From positions 186,001 through 250,000 of the forward strand of contig NZ_BSKJ01000003.1 of NCBI RefSeq assembly GCF_030159595.1: 64,000 bases of DNA, given 5' to 3'. Below, one piece after another: positions 7,281-16,596 of this stretch. Every line of letters starts with the position of its first letter. The first letter of the stretch is position 1. A model generated the notes under the pieces. That model did no database searches, was not told the origin of the DNA, and saw only the letters and a list, made by a program, of their open reading frames with translations. This DNA is from Pseudomonas putida (GTDB taxonomy: Bacteria; Pseudomonadota; Gammaproteobacteria; Pseudomonadales; Pseudomonadaceae). The translations under genes were made by a program, and so were the position numbers.

Positions 7281-9407
7281 TCAGAAGCTGTAATCCACCG
7301 TCGCAAAATAAGACCGTGGCATCCCCATCAACCACTGCTGCCCACTGAACGCCGACTGCACATACTCACGGTCGAACAGGTTGTTCAACTGCAACCCCAG
7401 CCGCACATCCGGCAGCACCTGCCAGGCGACGTTGGCATCGACCACGGTGTACCCAGGCGCGCTCTGGGTATTGGCAGTATTGGCAAAGCGCTCATCCACA
7501 TAACGCGCACCAATGCCGGCCTCCACCTGCTGCCCGAAGCCTTTGCTCAGCCACAGGTTGGCGGTACGCCGTGGCACATTGGCCGGCCGATTGCCCGCAC
7601 GGTCCTGCGCTGTGCCGCCGACCACTTCGTCGAAGTCATCATACTTGGCGCGCACCAGCGAAGCGTTCGCCGACACCTGCCACTGATGCGCCAGCGCCAG
7701 CTCCAGGGTCGCCTCCAGCCCGTCGGAAGTCTGCTGGCCAGCCTGTTGTTTCTCGTGGGTGATCGGGTCGTCCACCAGCAGCTTCTTCTTGACGATGTGG
7801 TAGGCCGCCAACGTCCATTCGCCGCGACCGTCCCAGAAGCGTTGCTTCAGGCCCACCTCGGTCTGCTTCGCTTCGGTCAGGTCATAGTGCATCTGGGTCG
7901 GGCTGAGGCTGATGAGGTTGTTCACCCCGTCCTCGCTGGTGGAGTACTGGCCGTACAGCGACAGGTCGTCGGTAAACGCATACACCAGGCCGACGCGCCA
8001 GTTGCCACCTTGCAGGCTGTGGTCGCTGCGGCTGCCATCGACCAGGTTGTCGCGGTCGATGTGGTTCTGGTCGCGGCGCACGCCCGTGACCAACGACAGC
8101 CGATCGCTCAGCTGCAGGCGGTTCTCGACGAACAAGGCGAAGGTGTGGGTGGTGGACAAGGTTTGCGGGCGCAGGGGCGAGGCGCTGTGGAACCACCCAG
8201 GCTGCGGCTGCCACGCGTCGATGTAGTCGCCGCCCACATCGTTGTAGGGGGCATTGCTGTCGACGTTGAAGCGCACCTTGTTGTATTCGGTGCCGACCAC
8301 GGTCTTGCTGGCCAGGCCGAACAGGGTGTGGTCAACGGTGAAGGTCTGGCGGTCGCCGAACTGCTCCTGGTTGTGCTTGATCTCCAGGTAGCTGCCGCGT
8401 TGCAACTGCTGGCGTTCGGCGTCCCAACTGTAGTCTTCGGCGTTGCGCCAGTGGCGGCGGCTCTTGATGTAGTACAGCTGGTTGCTGGCGCTGATGTGGT
8501 CGTTCAGTGTCCAGTCGGTAGTCAACCGGGTCCATTCATCGACGTAGTGCTGCACGTCGTTCTGCACGTTGTAGTTTTTTTTGCGCAGGCTGCTGCGGTA
8601 GTGGCCATCGATCAGTGGCGTGCCGTAGTAGTTGGCTGGTTCCGCATCGCCACGGTCGTGGGCGAGGGTGAAACTGAGGTCGTCGCTGGCATCGAAACGC
8701 AGCGCGGCGCTCAGGGCCAGGCTGCGCGAAGGGGTGCGGTCGACCCAGCCGTTGCCCCCTTGCTGGTTCAGGGTCAGGCGGTAGCTCAGGCGGTCGCTGA
8801 GGCTGCCACCGCTGTCCAGGCCGAGTTGCTGGCGGTCCCACGAACCGTAACCCAGGCGCAGGTGGTTACGCACTTCGCCGGCAAACGGCTTTTTCGGGAT
8901 CACGTTGACCACCGCACCGGTGGCGCCTTCGCCATGCAGCACCGAAGCCGGGCCGCGAATTACGTCGATGCGCTCGACCATCCACGGGTCCACGGGGAAG
9001 GTCTGGGTGCCGGCGCCGGTGTACAGACGTGCGCCGTCGAACAGGGTCATCACCGAGCTGTGCCCGGCAAAGCCGCGAGCAGAAAGGCCGGTGCCGCCGT
9101 CGCCTGGGGAACCGACGAAAGTAATGCCTGGTGAGCGGGTCACGGCGTCCTGCACAGTGAGGTTGTTGCGCTGCTGAATCTGCTTGGCGCTGATGCTGCT
9201 GGTGCTGGCTGGTGTTTCCAGGGCGCTCAGGCCTAGGCGCGAACCGGCCTGTGTCGGCGTGGCCAGGTCGATGCCATGGCTGTCGAGGGTGTCGGTGATG
9301 GCCGTGGAGGGCAAGGCCAGAGGCTGTTGACCACGGTCATCGGCCAGGGCTGGCAGGGCGACGGCCAGGCAGGCCGCCAAGGGGTGAAGCTTGAACATAC
9401 GGGACAT
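7281..9407 (-). CDS. TonB-dependent outer-membrane receptor under a cobalamin riboswitch
   Basis: A 708-residue TonB-gated receptor, probably for cobalamin or a related corrinoid because a B12 riboswitch precedes it. A signal peptide (AACLAVALPALA) is followed by a candidate TonB box (AITDTLDSHG), the plug domain with MVERIDVIRGPASVLHGEGA and GAVVNVIPKKP, and a 22-strand barrel ending in YFATVDYSF with terminal Phe. The ATG at 9407 is favoured over one nine bases later by a weak GGA ribosome site. It is longer than Escherichia coli BtuB (about 614 residues), so I leave the symbol empty. The gene is followed by a large REP pair. Confidence 0.85.
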   Translation of the reverse strand: MSRMFKLHPLAACLAVALPALADDRGQQPLALPSTAITDTLDSHGIDLATPTQAGSRLGLSALETPASTSSISAKQIQQRNNLTVQDAVTRSPGITFVGSPGDGGTGLSARGFAGHSSVMTLFDGARLYTGAGTQTFPVDPWMVERIDVIRGPASVLHGEGATGAVVNVIPKKPFAGEVRNHLRLGYGSWDRQQLGLDSGGSLSDRLSYRLTLNQQGGNGWVDRTPSRSLALSAALRFDASDDLSFTLAHDRGDAEPANYYGTPLIDGHYRSSLRKKNYNVQNDVQHYVDEWTRLTTDWTLNDHISASNQLYYIKSRRHWRNAEDYSWDAERQQLQRGSYLEIKHNQEQFGDRQTFTVDHTLFGLASKTVVGTEYNKVRFNVDSNAPYNDVGGDYIDAWQPQPGWFHSASPLRPQTLSTTHTFALFVENRLQLSDRLSLVTGVRRDQNHIDRDNLVDGSRSDHSLQGGNWRVGLVYAFTDDLSLYGQYSTSEDGVNNLISLSPTQMHYDLTEAKQTEVGLKQRFWDGRGEWTLAAYHIVKKKLLVDDPITHEKQQAGQQTSDGLEATLELALAHQWQVSANASLVRAKYDDFDEVVGGTAQDRAGNRPANVPRRTANLWLSKGFGQQVEAGIGARYVDERFANTANTQSAPGYTVVDANVAWQVLPDVRLGLQLNNLFDREYVQSAFSGQQWLMGMPRSYFATVDYSF

Positions 9408-9531
9408 GTCGTTCCACTGCTGCAGGAATGAATGGATCCCGGTGGAAAACACGCAAAGGCGCACCGTGCAGGCAGGCGCGCGCACGGATACCGGCCTGCG
9501 CCCGCCCACCGCGGGTTGCCAAGTGAAGCTT

Positions 9532-9715
9532 CAGGCCGGTCTCCGGGCTTGCGAGGGGCATGAAACCTTCACCTTCCCATGCTCATGCACAGTGGTATGT
9601 CGAAGGGTTCGCTCGCTTACCGTTGCGGGGGCAGCGCCGGACTTGTCGTGGGCAACACGACGCACCGGCTTCCCGTTTCACCCTGCGCGCGGCGGCACAG
9701 GGCACCTGAAACTGG
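9532..9715 (-). promoter_or_regulatory. Cobalamin riboswitch upstream of the TonB receptor
   Basis: The minus strand carries GAAACGGGAAGCCGGTG, then CGCTGCCCCCGCAACGG, a GCATGGGAAGG segment and the closing CAAGCCCGGAGACCGGCC, which is the canonical order for a cobalamin aptamer. The riboswitch and its leader fill the gene-free stretch 9408-9782; the last 120 bases before the receptor start would hold the expression platform. The remaining bases 9716-9782 show no clear motif. Confidence 0.92.
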
Positions 9716-9782
9716 CGCGCATCTGACCACTGAAATGCGGGTGCGTCAAATGCGCGGTGTGGGTGAGGGCGCGGTTGGCAGA

Positions 9783-10352
9783 TCAGCGCCCGCGCCGGCG
9801 CGACACCCGTGCCTCGATATTCTTGCGCCCGATCAGCAGCGGCGGCTTCTCCACCACCGGCTCGTCCGCCAGCCATTTGTACATCACCAGGCAGTCCACC
9901 AGCCCCAGGCGGGCATGGCGATAGGCCTTGGGCAAGCGGCCAACGGTTTCGAAGCCCAGCTTGTGCCACAGCGCCACGGCCACTTCATTGCTGGCCACCA
10001 CCGAGTTGAACTGCAGGGCCAGAAAGCCCTCTTGGCGTGCCAGTTTCTGCGAGTGCTCGCACATCAGGCGCGCCACGCCACGGCCGCGCGCCTGTTCGCA
10101 GACCATGTAGCCGCAATTGCCCACATGCGCGCCAGGCCCGGCAGCATTGGCCTTCAGGTAATACGAACCCAGCAGCTCGCCATCATCTTCGGCCAGCAGC
10201 GTGTGCAGGGGCAGCTCCAGCCACAACTGGCGGGCTTGTTCGAAGCTCAGGGCTGGTTCGAAGGCATAGGTTTCACGGGCCTGGACAATGGCCTGGAAGG
10301 TGGGCCAGAAGCGATCGAAATCGTCGGGCGTCATGGGGCGAATGTGGATCAT
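9783..10352 (-). CDS. GNAT family N-acetyltransferase
   Basis: A 189-residue single-domain acetyltransferase. The N-terminal IRPMTPDDFDRFW strand-helix, the acetyl-CoA loop in CEQARGRGVARLM (R-G-x-G-x-A) and the late LQFNSVVASNEVAVALWHKLGF segment are typical of GNAT enzymes acting on small amines or amino acids. The ATG at 10352 has AGGAA nearby; the longer frame to 10409 lacks a ribosome site. A basic, Arg-rich C-terminal tail of about 20 residues is unusual. Its stop lies 68 bases before the second riboswitch. Confidence 0.8.
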   Translation of the reverse strand: MIHIRPMTPDDFDRFWPTFQAIVQARETYAFEPALSFEQARQLWLELPLHTLLAEDDGELLGSYYLKANAAGPGAHVGNCGYMVCEQARGRGVARLMCEHSQKLARQEGFLALQFNSVVASNEVAVALWHKLGFETVGRLPKAYRHARLGLVDCLVMYKWLADEPVVEKPPLLIGRKNIEARVSRRRGR

Positions 10353-10430
10353 GCGGGTTCCTGCGCGGGCTAAGCCGCCCAGTCTGGGTGGCGCGGCGCC
10401 GACGCGCAAGGGCGGCGGCGCCGTTTGTGC

Positions 10431-10775
10431 TCAGCCGTTGGCCTTGCCGACGGCATCCATGGCCCGCGCCGAGTAGACCAGCGCGGCACCGGCATTCATC
10501 GCCACGGCCACGCCCAGCGCCTCTGCAATTTCCTCGCGGCTGGCGCCATGCTTGACCGCCTGCTGCGAATGCACGGCGATGCAGCCATCGCAGCGGGTGG
10601 TCACGGCCACCGCCAGAGAGATCAGTTCGCGGGTCTTGGCGTCCAGGTGGTTGGTCTTGGCCCCCGCACCACTGGCGGTCATGTAGCCGGCCACGGTGTC
10701 GGGGGAGAGTTGCTTGAGATCGCCGATGCCGGCCATCAACTGCTTACGGTAGGCGTCCCAGTCCATCATGCTCAT
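10431..10775 (-). CDS. Carboxymuconolactone decarboxylase/AhpD-like protein
   Basis: A 114-residue all-helical protein of the CMD family. The motif CDGCIAVHSQQA carries the C-x-x-C and downstream His typical of AhpD-like alkylhydroperoxidases rather than of true carboxymuconolactone decarboxylase, so a peroxidase-type redox role is the likelier one. ATG at 10775 is chosen because AAGGTG stands about ten bases upstream; a GTG nine bases earlier is in frame. The gene is single and followed by GC-rich sequence. Confidence 0.8.
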   Translation of the reverse strand: MSMMDWDAYRKQLMAGIGDLKQLSPDTVAGYMTASGAGAKTNHLDAKTRELISLAVAVTTRCDGCIAVHSQQAVKHGASREEIAEALGVAVAMNAGAALVYSARAMDAVGKANG

Positions 10776-10872
10776 CGTCTTCACCTTGGGGTGGTTGCGA
10801 GTGGAGCTTTCAGGCTAGTCGAAGTGTGGCAAGTGTGAGGCTTGTACTTTGGTGGGTGTTTACTGGGTTTTT

Positions 10873-10959
10873 TGTGGGAGCGGGCTTGTCCCGCAAAGGA
10901 GGCCACGCGGTGCATGGCACCGGCTTTGCCGGTGTTCGCGGGACAAGCCCGCTCCCACA
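10873..10959. repeat. Inverted REP pair with inner hairpin (family 1 variant)
   Basis: Two perfect 22-base arms (10873-10894 and 10938-10959), each with GGGAGCGGGCTTGTCCCGC, enclose a second hairpin CACCGGC-TTT-GCCGGTG at 10918-10934. It sits between the AhpD-like gene and lpxO and could act as a transcript end for lpxO. Confidence 0.85.
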
Positions 10960-10963
10960 TCGG

Positions 10964-11863
10964 TCAGATGTAGATGAACACCAGCACCAATGCCGCGACC
11001 ACTGCCCACTTCTCCAGGTAGTAGCGCATGCGGTTGCGCTTTTTCAGCGCCTTGCCGCGCTCACGGATCTTGTAGATGCGCGTGAACAGCCGGTTGATTC
11101 CACCCGTCTTGTCGCCAGCACCGTTGGGCGCGGCGGCGGCGGCCATGACGTTACGGCTGAACCAGCGGTTGAATGCGGTTGCCCAGCGGTACTTGAGCGG
11201 GCGCTCGACGTCACAGAACAGGATGATGCGGTTGTGTTCGGTCGTATTGGCCGCGTAATGGATGTAGGTTTCGTCGAAGATCACCCCCTCACCATCGCGC
11301 CACGAGTACTTCTCGCCGTCCACGTCGATGTAGCAACCGTCGTCGTTTGGCGTATCCAGGCCCAGGTGATAGCGGTAAGAGCCGGCATACGGGTCACGGT
11401 GGCGTACCAGCTTGGCGCCCGGCGGCAGGGTGGCGAACATGGCGGCCTTGACCGTGCCGATGCCTTGCAGCAGCTCGGTGGTACGTGGGCACAGGGCCAT
11501 CGCCGATGGGTGGCTTTCGCCATACCACTTCAGGTAAAAGCGCTTCCAGCCGGTTTTGAAGAACGAGTTGAAACCGACGTCATCGTAATTTTCGGACTTT
11601 TTGATTTCGCCCACATGCAGCAACTGGCGGCCCTCTTCACGGATTTCCTGCCAGTGGTCTTGCAGCGGCTTCAGTTCGGGAAAAGCCTCGACCGGCAGGT
11701 AAGGCTTGGCCGGGAGCTTGGAAAACAGGTACAGGAAGCTGTTGACCGGGGCCAGGAAACTGGAGTGGTCGCCCAGCTGGCGAGTCAGCTTGTGACGAAC
11801 CCGACCGCGCAGGTGAACATAGGCGATCGAGAGGACGAAAATAAGTACGAGTGCAATTTTCAT
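10964..11863 (-). CDS. lpxO: Lipid A 2-hydroxylase LpxO (Fe(II)/2-oxoglutarate dioxygenase)
   Basis: LpxO hydroxylates the 2-position of a secondary acyl chain of lipid A at the inner membrane. The 299-residue product has hydrophobic anchors at both ends (residues 2-14 and the last 15) and an aspartyl/asparaginyl beta-hydroxylase core. Iron-binding residues are likely the His and Asp in KLVRHRDPYAGSYRYHLGL and a later His in ETYIHYAAN; the 2-oxoglutarate-binding Arg is probably in NRIILFCDVERP. Length and both membrane anchors fit LpxO. It is monocistronic, with an REP pair right after its stop. Confidence 0.85.
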   Translation of the reverse strand: MKIALVLIFVLSIAYVHLRGRVRHKLTRQLGDHSSFLAPVNSFLYLFSKLPAKPYLPVEAFPELKPLQDHWQEIREEGRQLLHVGEIKKSENYDDVGFNSFFKTGWKRFYLKWYGESHPSAMALCPRTTELLQGIGTVKAAMFATLPPGAKLVRHRDPYAGSYRYHLGLDTPNDDGCYIDVDGEKYSWRDGEGVIFDETYIHYAANTTEHNRIILFCDVERPLKYRWATAFNRWFSRNVMAAAAAPNGAGDKTGGINRLFTRIYKIRERGKALKKRNRMRYYLEKWAVVAALVLVFIYI

Positions 11864-12021
11864 GGACGTTTACTTGTCGAAAAATGGCCATGCGCCATGG
11901 CATAAGCCAGCCAGCATAAACAATCATGGGGGCAGTTTGTACTTATTGTTACGAAACGACGGGGCGACATTGGTGGAATGCCCTACAGTCTTGCGCAAAC
12001 GTTTCATGTCCGGGAGTTTGT

Positions 12022-12567
12022 ATGGTTCAGGATGCACGCCCCAGCGGTAGCCCCTTCAAACGGCTGTTTTTTGCCATGCCGGTCACCGATGTACAGCGTC
12101 GTGCCTTGGCCCAGTGGCGCCGGAGTTTGAACCTGCGCAGCGGCAAACCGGTGCCGGCGGCCAACTTCCATGTCACGTTGCTGTTTCTTGGCGATGTGGA
12201 TACCGCGCAGGTGCCTGCGATCTGTGCGGCGGTCGATCAACTGGCGCTACCGGCTGCGGCGCCACGGCTGTTGCTCGACCGCTTGCAGGTGTGGCAACGG
12301 GCCAGCGCTTTGGTGCTGGAGGCACAGCAAACACCGCCGGCTCTGTTGCAACTGGTGTACGGGTTGCAGCAGGCGTTGCTGCCGCTGGGGGTGGAGGCAG
12401 CCAGCCGTGAGTATCGCCCGCACTTGACGCTGTCCAGGGATTTTCGCGGCCAGCCACCCGAGGCCAGCAGCGCGCCGGAGTTCTACCTCACGGCACGCCA
12501 CTTCACGCTATACGAGTCGCGCAAGGGCGCTTACTGGCCCTTGGCGCAGTGGCCGCTGGCGGACTGA
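12022..12567 (+). CDS. thpR: RNA 2',3'-cyclic phosphodiesterase ThpR
   Basis: A 181-residue member of the 2H phosphoesterase family, formerly 2'-5' RNA ligase. Both H-x-T-L catalytic motifs are present, HVTLLFLG and HLTLSRDF, at the expected spacing, and the N-terminal KRLFFAMPV strand is typical. The ATG at 12022 has GGGAG about 11 bases before it; the upstream in-frame start at 11926 gives a Cys- and Trp-rich leader with no family match. It is convergent with the TonB receptor gene, only seven bases apart. Confidence 0.85.
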   Translation: MVQDARPSGSPFKRLFFAMPVTDVQRRALAQWRRSLNLRSGKPVPAANFHVTLLFLGDVDTAQVPAICAAVDQLALPAAAPRLLLDRLQVWQRASALVLEAQQTPPALLQLVYGLQQALLPLGVEAASREYRPHLTLSRDFRGQPPEASSAPEFYLTARHFTLYESRKGAYWPLAQWPLAD

Positions 12568-12587
12568 CCCGGAGTCAGAGTTCCGGG
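12568..12587. terminator. Weak hairpin between thpR and the TonB receptor
   Basis: CCCGGA and TCCGGG pair around an eight-base loop directly after the thpR stop and across the receptor stop codon. It may serve as a shared transcript end; no T tract is present. Confidence 0.3.
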
Positions 12588-15004
12588 GTGTACTTGACCG
12601 TCAGCATGAAGTTGCGCGGCTCGCCGTAGTTGTTGCTGCCATTGAGCTGGTTGAAACCTGCAACCCAGTACTTCTTGTCGAACAGGTTGTTGGCGTTGAC
12701 GGCAAGGTTCACTTCCGGGGTCAGCTGGTAGGCCAGGCGTGCACTCCACACGGTATAGCCAGGCACGGTGTAGGTGCTCTCGTAGCCCAAGGTGTGGCTC
12801 TGGGTGGTGAAGCCAAGGCCGGTGCTCCAACGCTGCCCGTCAAGCGGCAGGGTGTAATCGGCCCATGCGCGCAGCATGTGCTTGGGTGTCCACTGGCTGA
12901 ACGTGCGGCCTTTGTTTTCAGGGTCTTCGAGGAACTTGGTGGTGTTATAGGTGTAGCCTGCGAACAGTTGCAGGCCACTGAGTACTTCGCCGCTGATCTC
13001 GGCCTCTACACCCTGGCTGCGCACCTTGCCCGAGGCGGTGGAGCAGTACCCGTCAGCGCAGGCGAAACCCGCAGCCACATCGGTGATGGCGCGGTTTTCC
13101 TGATCGTAACGGAACAGCGCGAGCGAGGCGTTGACCCGGCCGTCAAGCAGTTCGCCCTTCAGGCCTGTTTCATAGTTACTGCCGATCACCGGCTTGAGCG
13201 GCGTATTGCCAACGGCGAGCTCTGTTTGTGGTACGAACACGTCGGTGTAGCTGGCGTACCAGGCCCATTCGCGGGTCAGGTCGTAGACAAAGCCTGCGTA
13301 CGGGGTGACTTCACCTGTTTCAGTCATACGGCTGGTTCGGTTGGCCTGGCCTGGATTCAGTCCACGGTATGTGGTGCTTGCGTAGCTGTAGTCGAACCAG
13401 CTGACGCGGGCCCCGAGAATCAGCGTCAACCGGTCGGTCGGTTTGACTCGCCAGGCGCCGTACAGGCCCTTCTGGCGAATATCATAGCCACTGCTTTCGT
13501 GGCGCCCGAAGGGAGCAGCAAGCAGGCTGTCACGGCTAGGCTCGGGGCGGTCGTGGTCGATGTCGAAGATGCTGTCATTGCCACCAAAGGTGCGCCAGTA
13601 ACCATCATCGCTGGTGAGCTTGGAATAGTTGCCGCCAACGGTCACTTCATGGGCCACGGAGCCGGTGTCGAAGTGGCCGACCACGTTCGTGTCCAGGCCC
13701 AGCTTGGTGGAGTGGAAGTCGGTGATCCAGTCTGCATACTCAAGGCCGCTGCCGTCAGGCTCCAGGCCTTCACCAACGGTCTGGGTGCGTTGGTGGGTCG
13801 ACGTATTGGTCTCGTCCATACGCACGGCCGCGGCCTTGAAGGCCCAGTCGTCGTTGAAGCGGTGCTCCAGGTCCAGATAATAAGTGGTGACGTCGGTTTC
13901 GGCACGGTTCCAGCGAGCACCGGAGTAAGTCGAGCGCGGTATGTCGACCGGCTTGCCCGTGGCGTATCGTGGGAGGCCGCGCAGCATCGGTCGCGACTGT
14001 TGACGGTTGTAGCTGATACCGCCGCCCACTGTGGTCGCATCGTTCAGGTCGATGTCCAGCGCACCGTACAGCGAATGGCTTTTGCTCCAGACATAATCGA
14101 TGAAGCTGTCGCTCTGGTCTTCGTCAGCGACAAGCCGACCGCGCACCCGGCCATCGGTGGTCAGCGGCCCGCCGGCATCCAGCTGAAGGCCATAATGGTC
14201 CCAGGAACCGGCTTTACCTGTCAGCGTGACAGTCGGCGCGGTTTGTCCGCGCTTGCGTACCAGGTTGATCGCGCCGCCAGGGCTACCGGTGCCCTGCAGC
14301 AGACCTGAAGCGCCGCGCAAGATCTCCACGCGGTCGAAGAACACCAGGTCCTGGGTTGCCCAGTTGCCCAGCGAATAATTGTTTCGCGGAATCGGCACAC
14401 CGTCGTATTGCCAGTCATCAATCTGGAAACCACGCGAGGTCACGACCACGCCAGGGCCAATGCCCTGTGCGCCGACAATGCCCGTGGTGTGGTTGAGTGC
14501 GTCCTGCAAGTCGGTGATGCCCTGGTCATCGAGTTGCTTGCGCGTGATGACGGTAACCGACTGGGGAATCTCTTTGAGCGTGTGCATACCTTTGCCCAGG
14601 GTTACCGCGCGGGCGGCATAGGAGCCTGTACCTTCGCTGGTTGCATCCACATAGTTGTCGGTGATGCTGGTGCTGCCCAGCTCCATCACATCGTTGCCCA
14701 AGCTGGCGGGGGCCACACTGAAATGCCCTTCACCGGATACCCGCAACTGCAAGCCGCTACCGACCAGCGCGGCTTGCATGGCTTGTTCGGCACTCATCCG
14801 GCCGACCACTGCAGGCGCCTGCCTGCCGCGCACCAGTTCAGGCTCCAGCGCAATGATGTGGCCGCTCTGGCTGGCGATGCGGTTGAGCGTGTGAGCCAGG
14901 CTGGCGGCTGGCAGGTCGAACATCTGGCTTTGCGCTTGGGCGAGCACGTTGAAGCTGGCCAGGGCAGCGACCAGAGGCAGGGCGCGGGGCAAGGGGTTGT
15001 ACAC
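12575..15004 (-). CDS. TonB-dependent ferric-siderophore receptor with signalling domain (FpvA/FecA class)
   Basis: An 809-residue TonB receptor that should import a ferric siderophore and signal its presence to the adjacent FecR. After a signal peptide (ALPLVAALASFNVLAQA) comes an N-terminal STN signalling domain (FDLPAASLAHTLNRIASQSG to about residue 100), then the plug (EIPQSVTVITRKQLDD, VEILRGASGLLQGTGSPGG) and the barrel. The C-terminus ends Glu-Leu rather than Phe/Trp, a small oddity. The GTG at 15004 has GGGAG nine bases upstream. The receptor follows fecR and fecI on the same strand after 93 AT-rich bases, which likely hold the promoter used by the cognate sigma factor. The siderophore is unknown. 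Confidence 0.88.
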   Translation of the reverse strand: MYNPLPRALPLVAALASFNVLAQAQSQMFDLPAASLAHTLNRIASQSGHIIALEPELVRGRQAPAVVGRMSAEQAMQAALVGSGLQLRVSGEGHFSVAPASLGNDVMELGSTSITDNYVDATSEGTGSYAARAVTLGKGMHTLKEIPQSVTVITRKQLDDQGITDLQDALNHTTGIVGAQGIGPGVVVTSRGFQIDDWQYDGVPIPRNNYSLGNWATQDLVFFDRVEILRGASGLLQGTGSPGGAINLVRKRGQTAPTVTLTGKAGSWDHYGLQLDAGGPLTTDGRVRGRLVADEDQSDSFIDYVWSKSHSLYGALDIDLNDATTVGGGISYNRQQSRPMLRGLPRYATGKPVDIPRSTYSGARWNRAETDVTTYYLDLEHRFNDDWAFKAAAVRMDETNTSTHQRTQTVGEGLEPDGSGLEYADWITDFHSTKLGLDTNVVGHFDTGSVAHEVTVGGNYSKLTSDDGYWRTFGGNDSIFDIDHDRPEPSRDSLLAAPFGRHESSGYDIRQKGLYGAWRVKPTDRLTLILGARVSWFDYSYASTTYRGLNPGQANRTSRMTETGEVTPYAGFVYDLTREWAWYASYTDVFVPQTELAVGNTPLKPVIGSNYETGLKGELLDGRVNASLALFRYDQENRAITDVAAGFACADGYCSTASGKVRSQGVEAEISGEVLSGLQLFAGYTYNTTKFLEDPENKGRTFSQWTPKHMLRAWADYTLPLDGQRWSTGLGFTTQSHTLGYESTYTVPGYTVWSARLAYQLTPEVNLAVNANNLFDKKYWVAGFNQLNGSNNYGEPRNFMLTVKYTPEL

Positions 15005-15097
15005 GGATTACTCCCGAATGAAGTGGCTGTCAGGAGGTATGTGGGACGAGCAAAAAAAACTTGCCACGATTGCGAATGATTTTTAGAAATATTTTTA

Positions 15098-16072
15098 TCA
15101 AGCGCTTTTCAGGTCGATCAACATCAACCACGGGCCGTAATGCTCCACGCTGATTGGCAGGGCCTCGGCCAATGCCTTCAACGCTTGCAGTGGCTGATCC
15201 AGAGGGAATACGCCTTGTACCCGCAGATCGCGTGCCGCGGGGGAGAGCCGGATGTAGCCGCGCTGGTAGGGACGCAGCGCGTCGACAACCACATGAAGAG
15301 GCTGGTCGAGGACCTCCAGGCGGCCCTCCAGCCAGGCCGCCCGTTGCTGTTGTTCGCCCGCCAGCCGCTCGATGGAATTATTGCGTAGCAGCGCCGCCTG
15401 CCCTTGTTGCAGATCGGTCCATTGCCCATCGGCCAAGCTGGCGCGGACGCTGTGTTGCAGCACCACGACTCGGGTGGCGTCCTCTTCCTGGCTGACCAGA
15501 AAACGCGTCCCTAACGCCTGCACTTGCCCTTGCGCGGTTCGCACCCGCAGGGGGCGCAGCGGATCGCGCGCAACCTGGATCAACAACTCGCCGTGGCGCA
15601 GCAGCAGAAGCCGTTGCCTGGCATCGAACTGCACGTCGACCGCACTGGCGCTGTTCAGGCTCAGGCGGCTGCCGTCGGCCAAGGTAAAACTACGTCGCTC
15701 ACCACTGGCTGTATGCAAGTCGGCCAGCCACCCTTGGGTAGTGTCGCTGCGCCATCCTCCCCACAATGCCGTACCGAACAGCCCGATGCTTGCCATGGCG
15801 CCGAGTACGTCACGCCGTGTGCGAGTGGGCTGCATCAACAAACGACGCGCCTCTGCGGCTTGGCCAGGGGCCCGTTGATCCAGTGCGTGCAGCGCGGCCA
15901 GTGGATGGCCAAGGCGTTGCTCCAGGCGGCTCCAGGCTTGTTGGTGAGCGGAGGCCTGCTGCAGCCACAGACTGAACCTTTGCAGTTGCGCTTCGTCAGG
16001 CGTGGCGGCCCTGAGCTCGACCATCCAGTCGATGGCTTGCTCGCTGACGGGGTCGAGGGCTGGCCGGCTCAT
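15098..16072 (-). CDS. fecR: FecR-family anti-sigma/signal-transduction protein
   Basis: A 324-residue inner-membrane regulator that links an outer-membrane TonB receptor to an ECF sigma factor. An N-terminal cytoplasmic DUF4880 segment (SEQAIDWMVELRAATPDEAQ with Trp residues) is followed by one membrane segment near MASIGLFGTALW and the periplasmic FecR domain (TASGERRSFTLADGSRLSLN), ending in an STN-like fold. The ATG at 16072 overlaps the sigma-factor stop by four bases, so translation is coupled. Confidence 0.88.
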   Translation of the reverse strand: MSRPALDPVSEQAIDWMVELRAATPDEAQLQRFSLWLQQASAHQQAWSRLEQRLGHPLAALHALDQRAPGQAAEARRLLMQPTRTRRDVLGAMASIGLFGTALWGGWRSDTTQGWLADLHTASGERRSFTLADGSRLSLNSASAVDVQFDARQRLLLLRHGELLIQVARDPLRPLRVRTAQGQVQALGTRFLVSQEEDATRVVVLQHSVRASLADGQWTDLQQGQAALLRNNSIERLAGEQQQRAAWLEGRLEVLDQPLHVVVDALRPYQRGYIRLSPAARDLRVQGVFPLDQPLQALKALAEALPISVEHYGPWLMLIDLKSA

Positions 16073-16575
16073 GCCTGCACCTCGCACAGGTAACATTGGC
16101 GCAGCGCCTGTTTCATGTAGCGGCTGACAGAGCGTTCGCTGATCTGCAGTTTTGCGGCGATGTCGGCGTAGTGCATGCCGTCGAGCTGGCTATACAGGAA
16201 GGTGGCTTTGACGACTGCCGGCAGGCCGTCCAGTGCCTGGTCGATGGCCACCAGGGCCTCGACCAGCAGCAGTTGCTCCTCGACCGATGGGGCTACAGCC
16301 TCCGGCAGCCGCGCCAAGTGCTCCAGGTAGGCGTGTTCGAGCTGGCGACGGCGATGGCGGTCGAAGATCAGCCGGCGGGCGATGATGGTGAGGTAGGCGC
16401 GAGGTTGCTGAATGCTGTCTGGGTCGACACGCGCGCCGAGCATCTGGCAGAACGTTTCGGCGGCAGTGTCCTCGGCATCGGCGTGGTTACGCAGGCGTTT
16501 CTGGATGTGCTGGAGCAACCAGCGATGGTGGTCGCTGAAGAAAAAGCCCAGTTTACGGGTCGATGAGCTGTCCAA
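16069..16575 (-). CDS. fecI: FecI-like iron-starvation ECF sigma factor
   Basis: A 168-residue extracytoplasmic-function sigma factor expected to direct transcription of the TonB receptor gene at 12575. Region 2 is visible at the N-terminus (DAEDTAAETFCQML, RAYLTIIARRLIFDRHRRR) and region 4 at the end (FLYSQLDGMHYADIAAKLQISERSVSRYMKQAL). No ATG is in frame upstream; TTG at 16575 with AGG eight bases away appears to be the start, which may keep its level low. A Fur-like box lies about 20 bases before it. Confidence 0.88.
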   Translation of the reverse strand: MDSSSTRKLGFFFSDHHRWLLQHIQKRLRNHADAEDTAAETFCQMLGARVDPDSIQQPRAYLTIIARRLIFDRHRRRQLEHAYLEHLARLPEAVAPSVEEQLLLVEALVAIDQALDGLPAVVKATFLYSQLDGMHYADIAAKLQISERSVSRYMKQALRQCYLCEVQA

Positions 16576-16596
16576 CGCCTGGCATCCGCATGTGAG

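Noticed and set aside
7134..9134. A 666-codon plus-strand open frame
   Set aside because: It is antisense to the TonB receptor at 7281-9407, which has a signal peptide, plug motifs and a proper C-terminus.
15005..15097. Fur box and FecI-type promoter before the TonB receptor
   Set aside because: The AT-rich leader contains GGCAAGTTTT and a TCGTCC that could be such a promoter, but the match is too loose to report as a feature.
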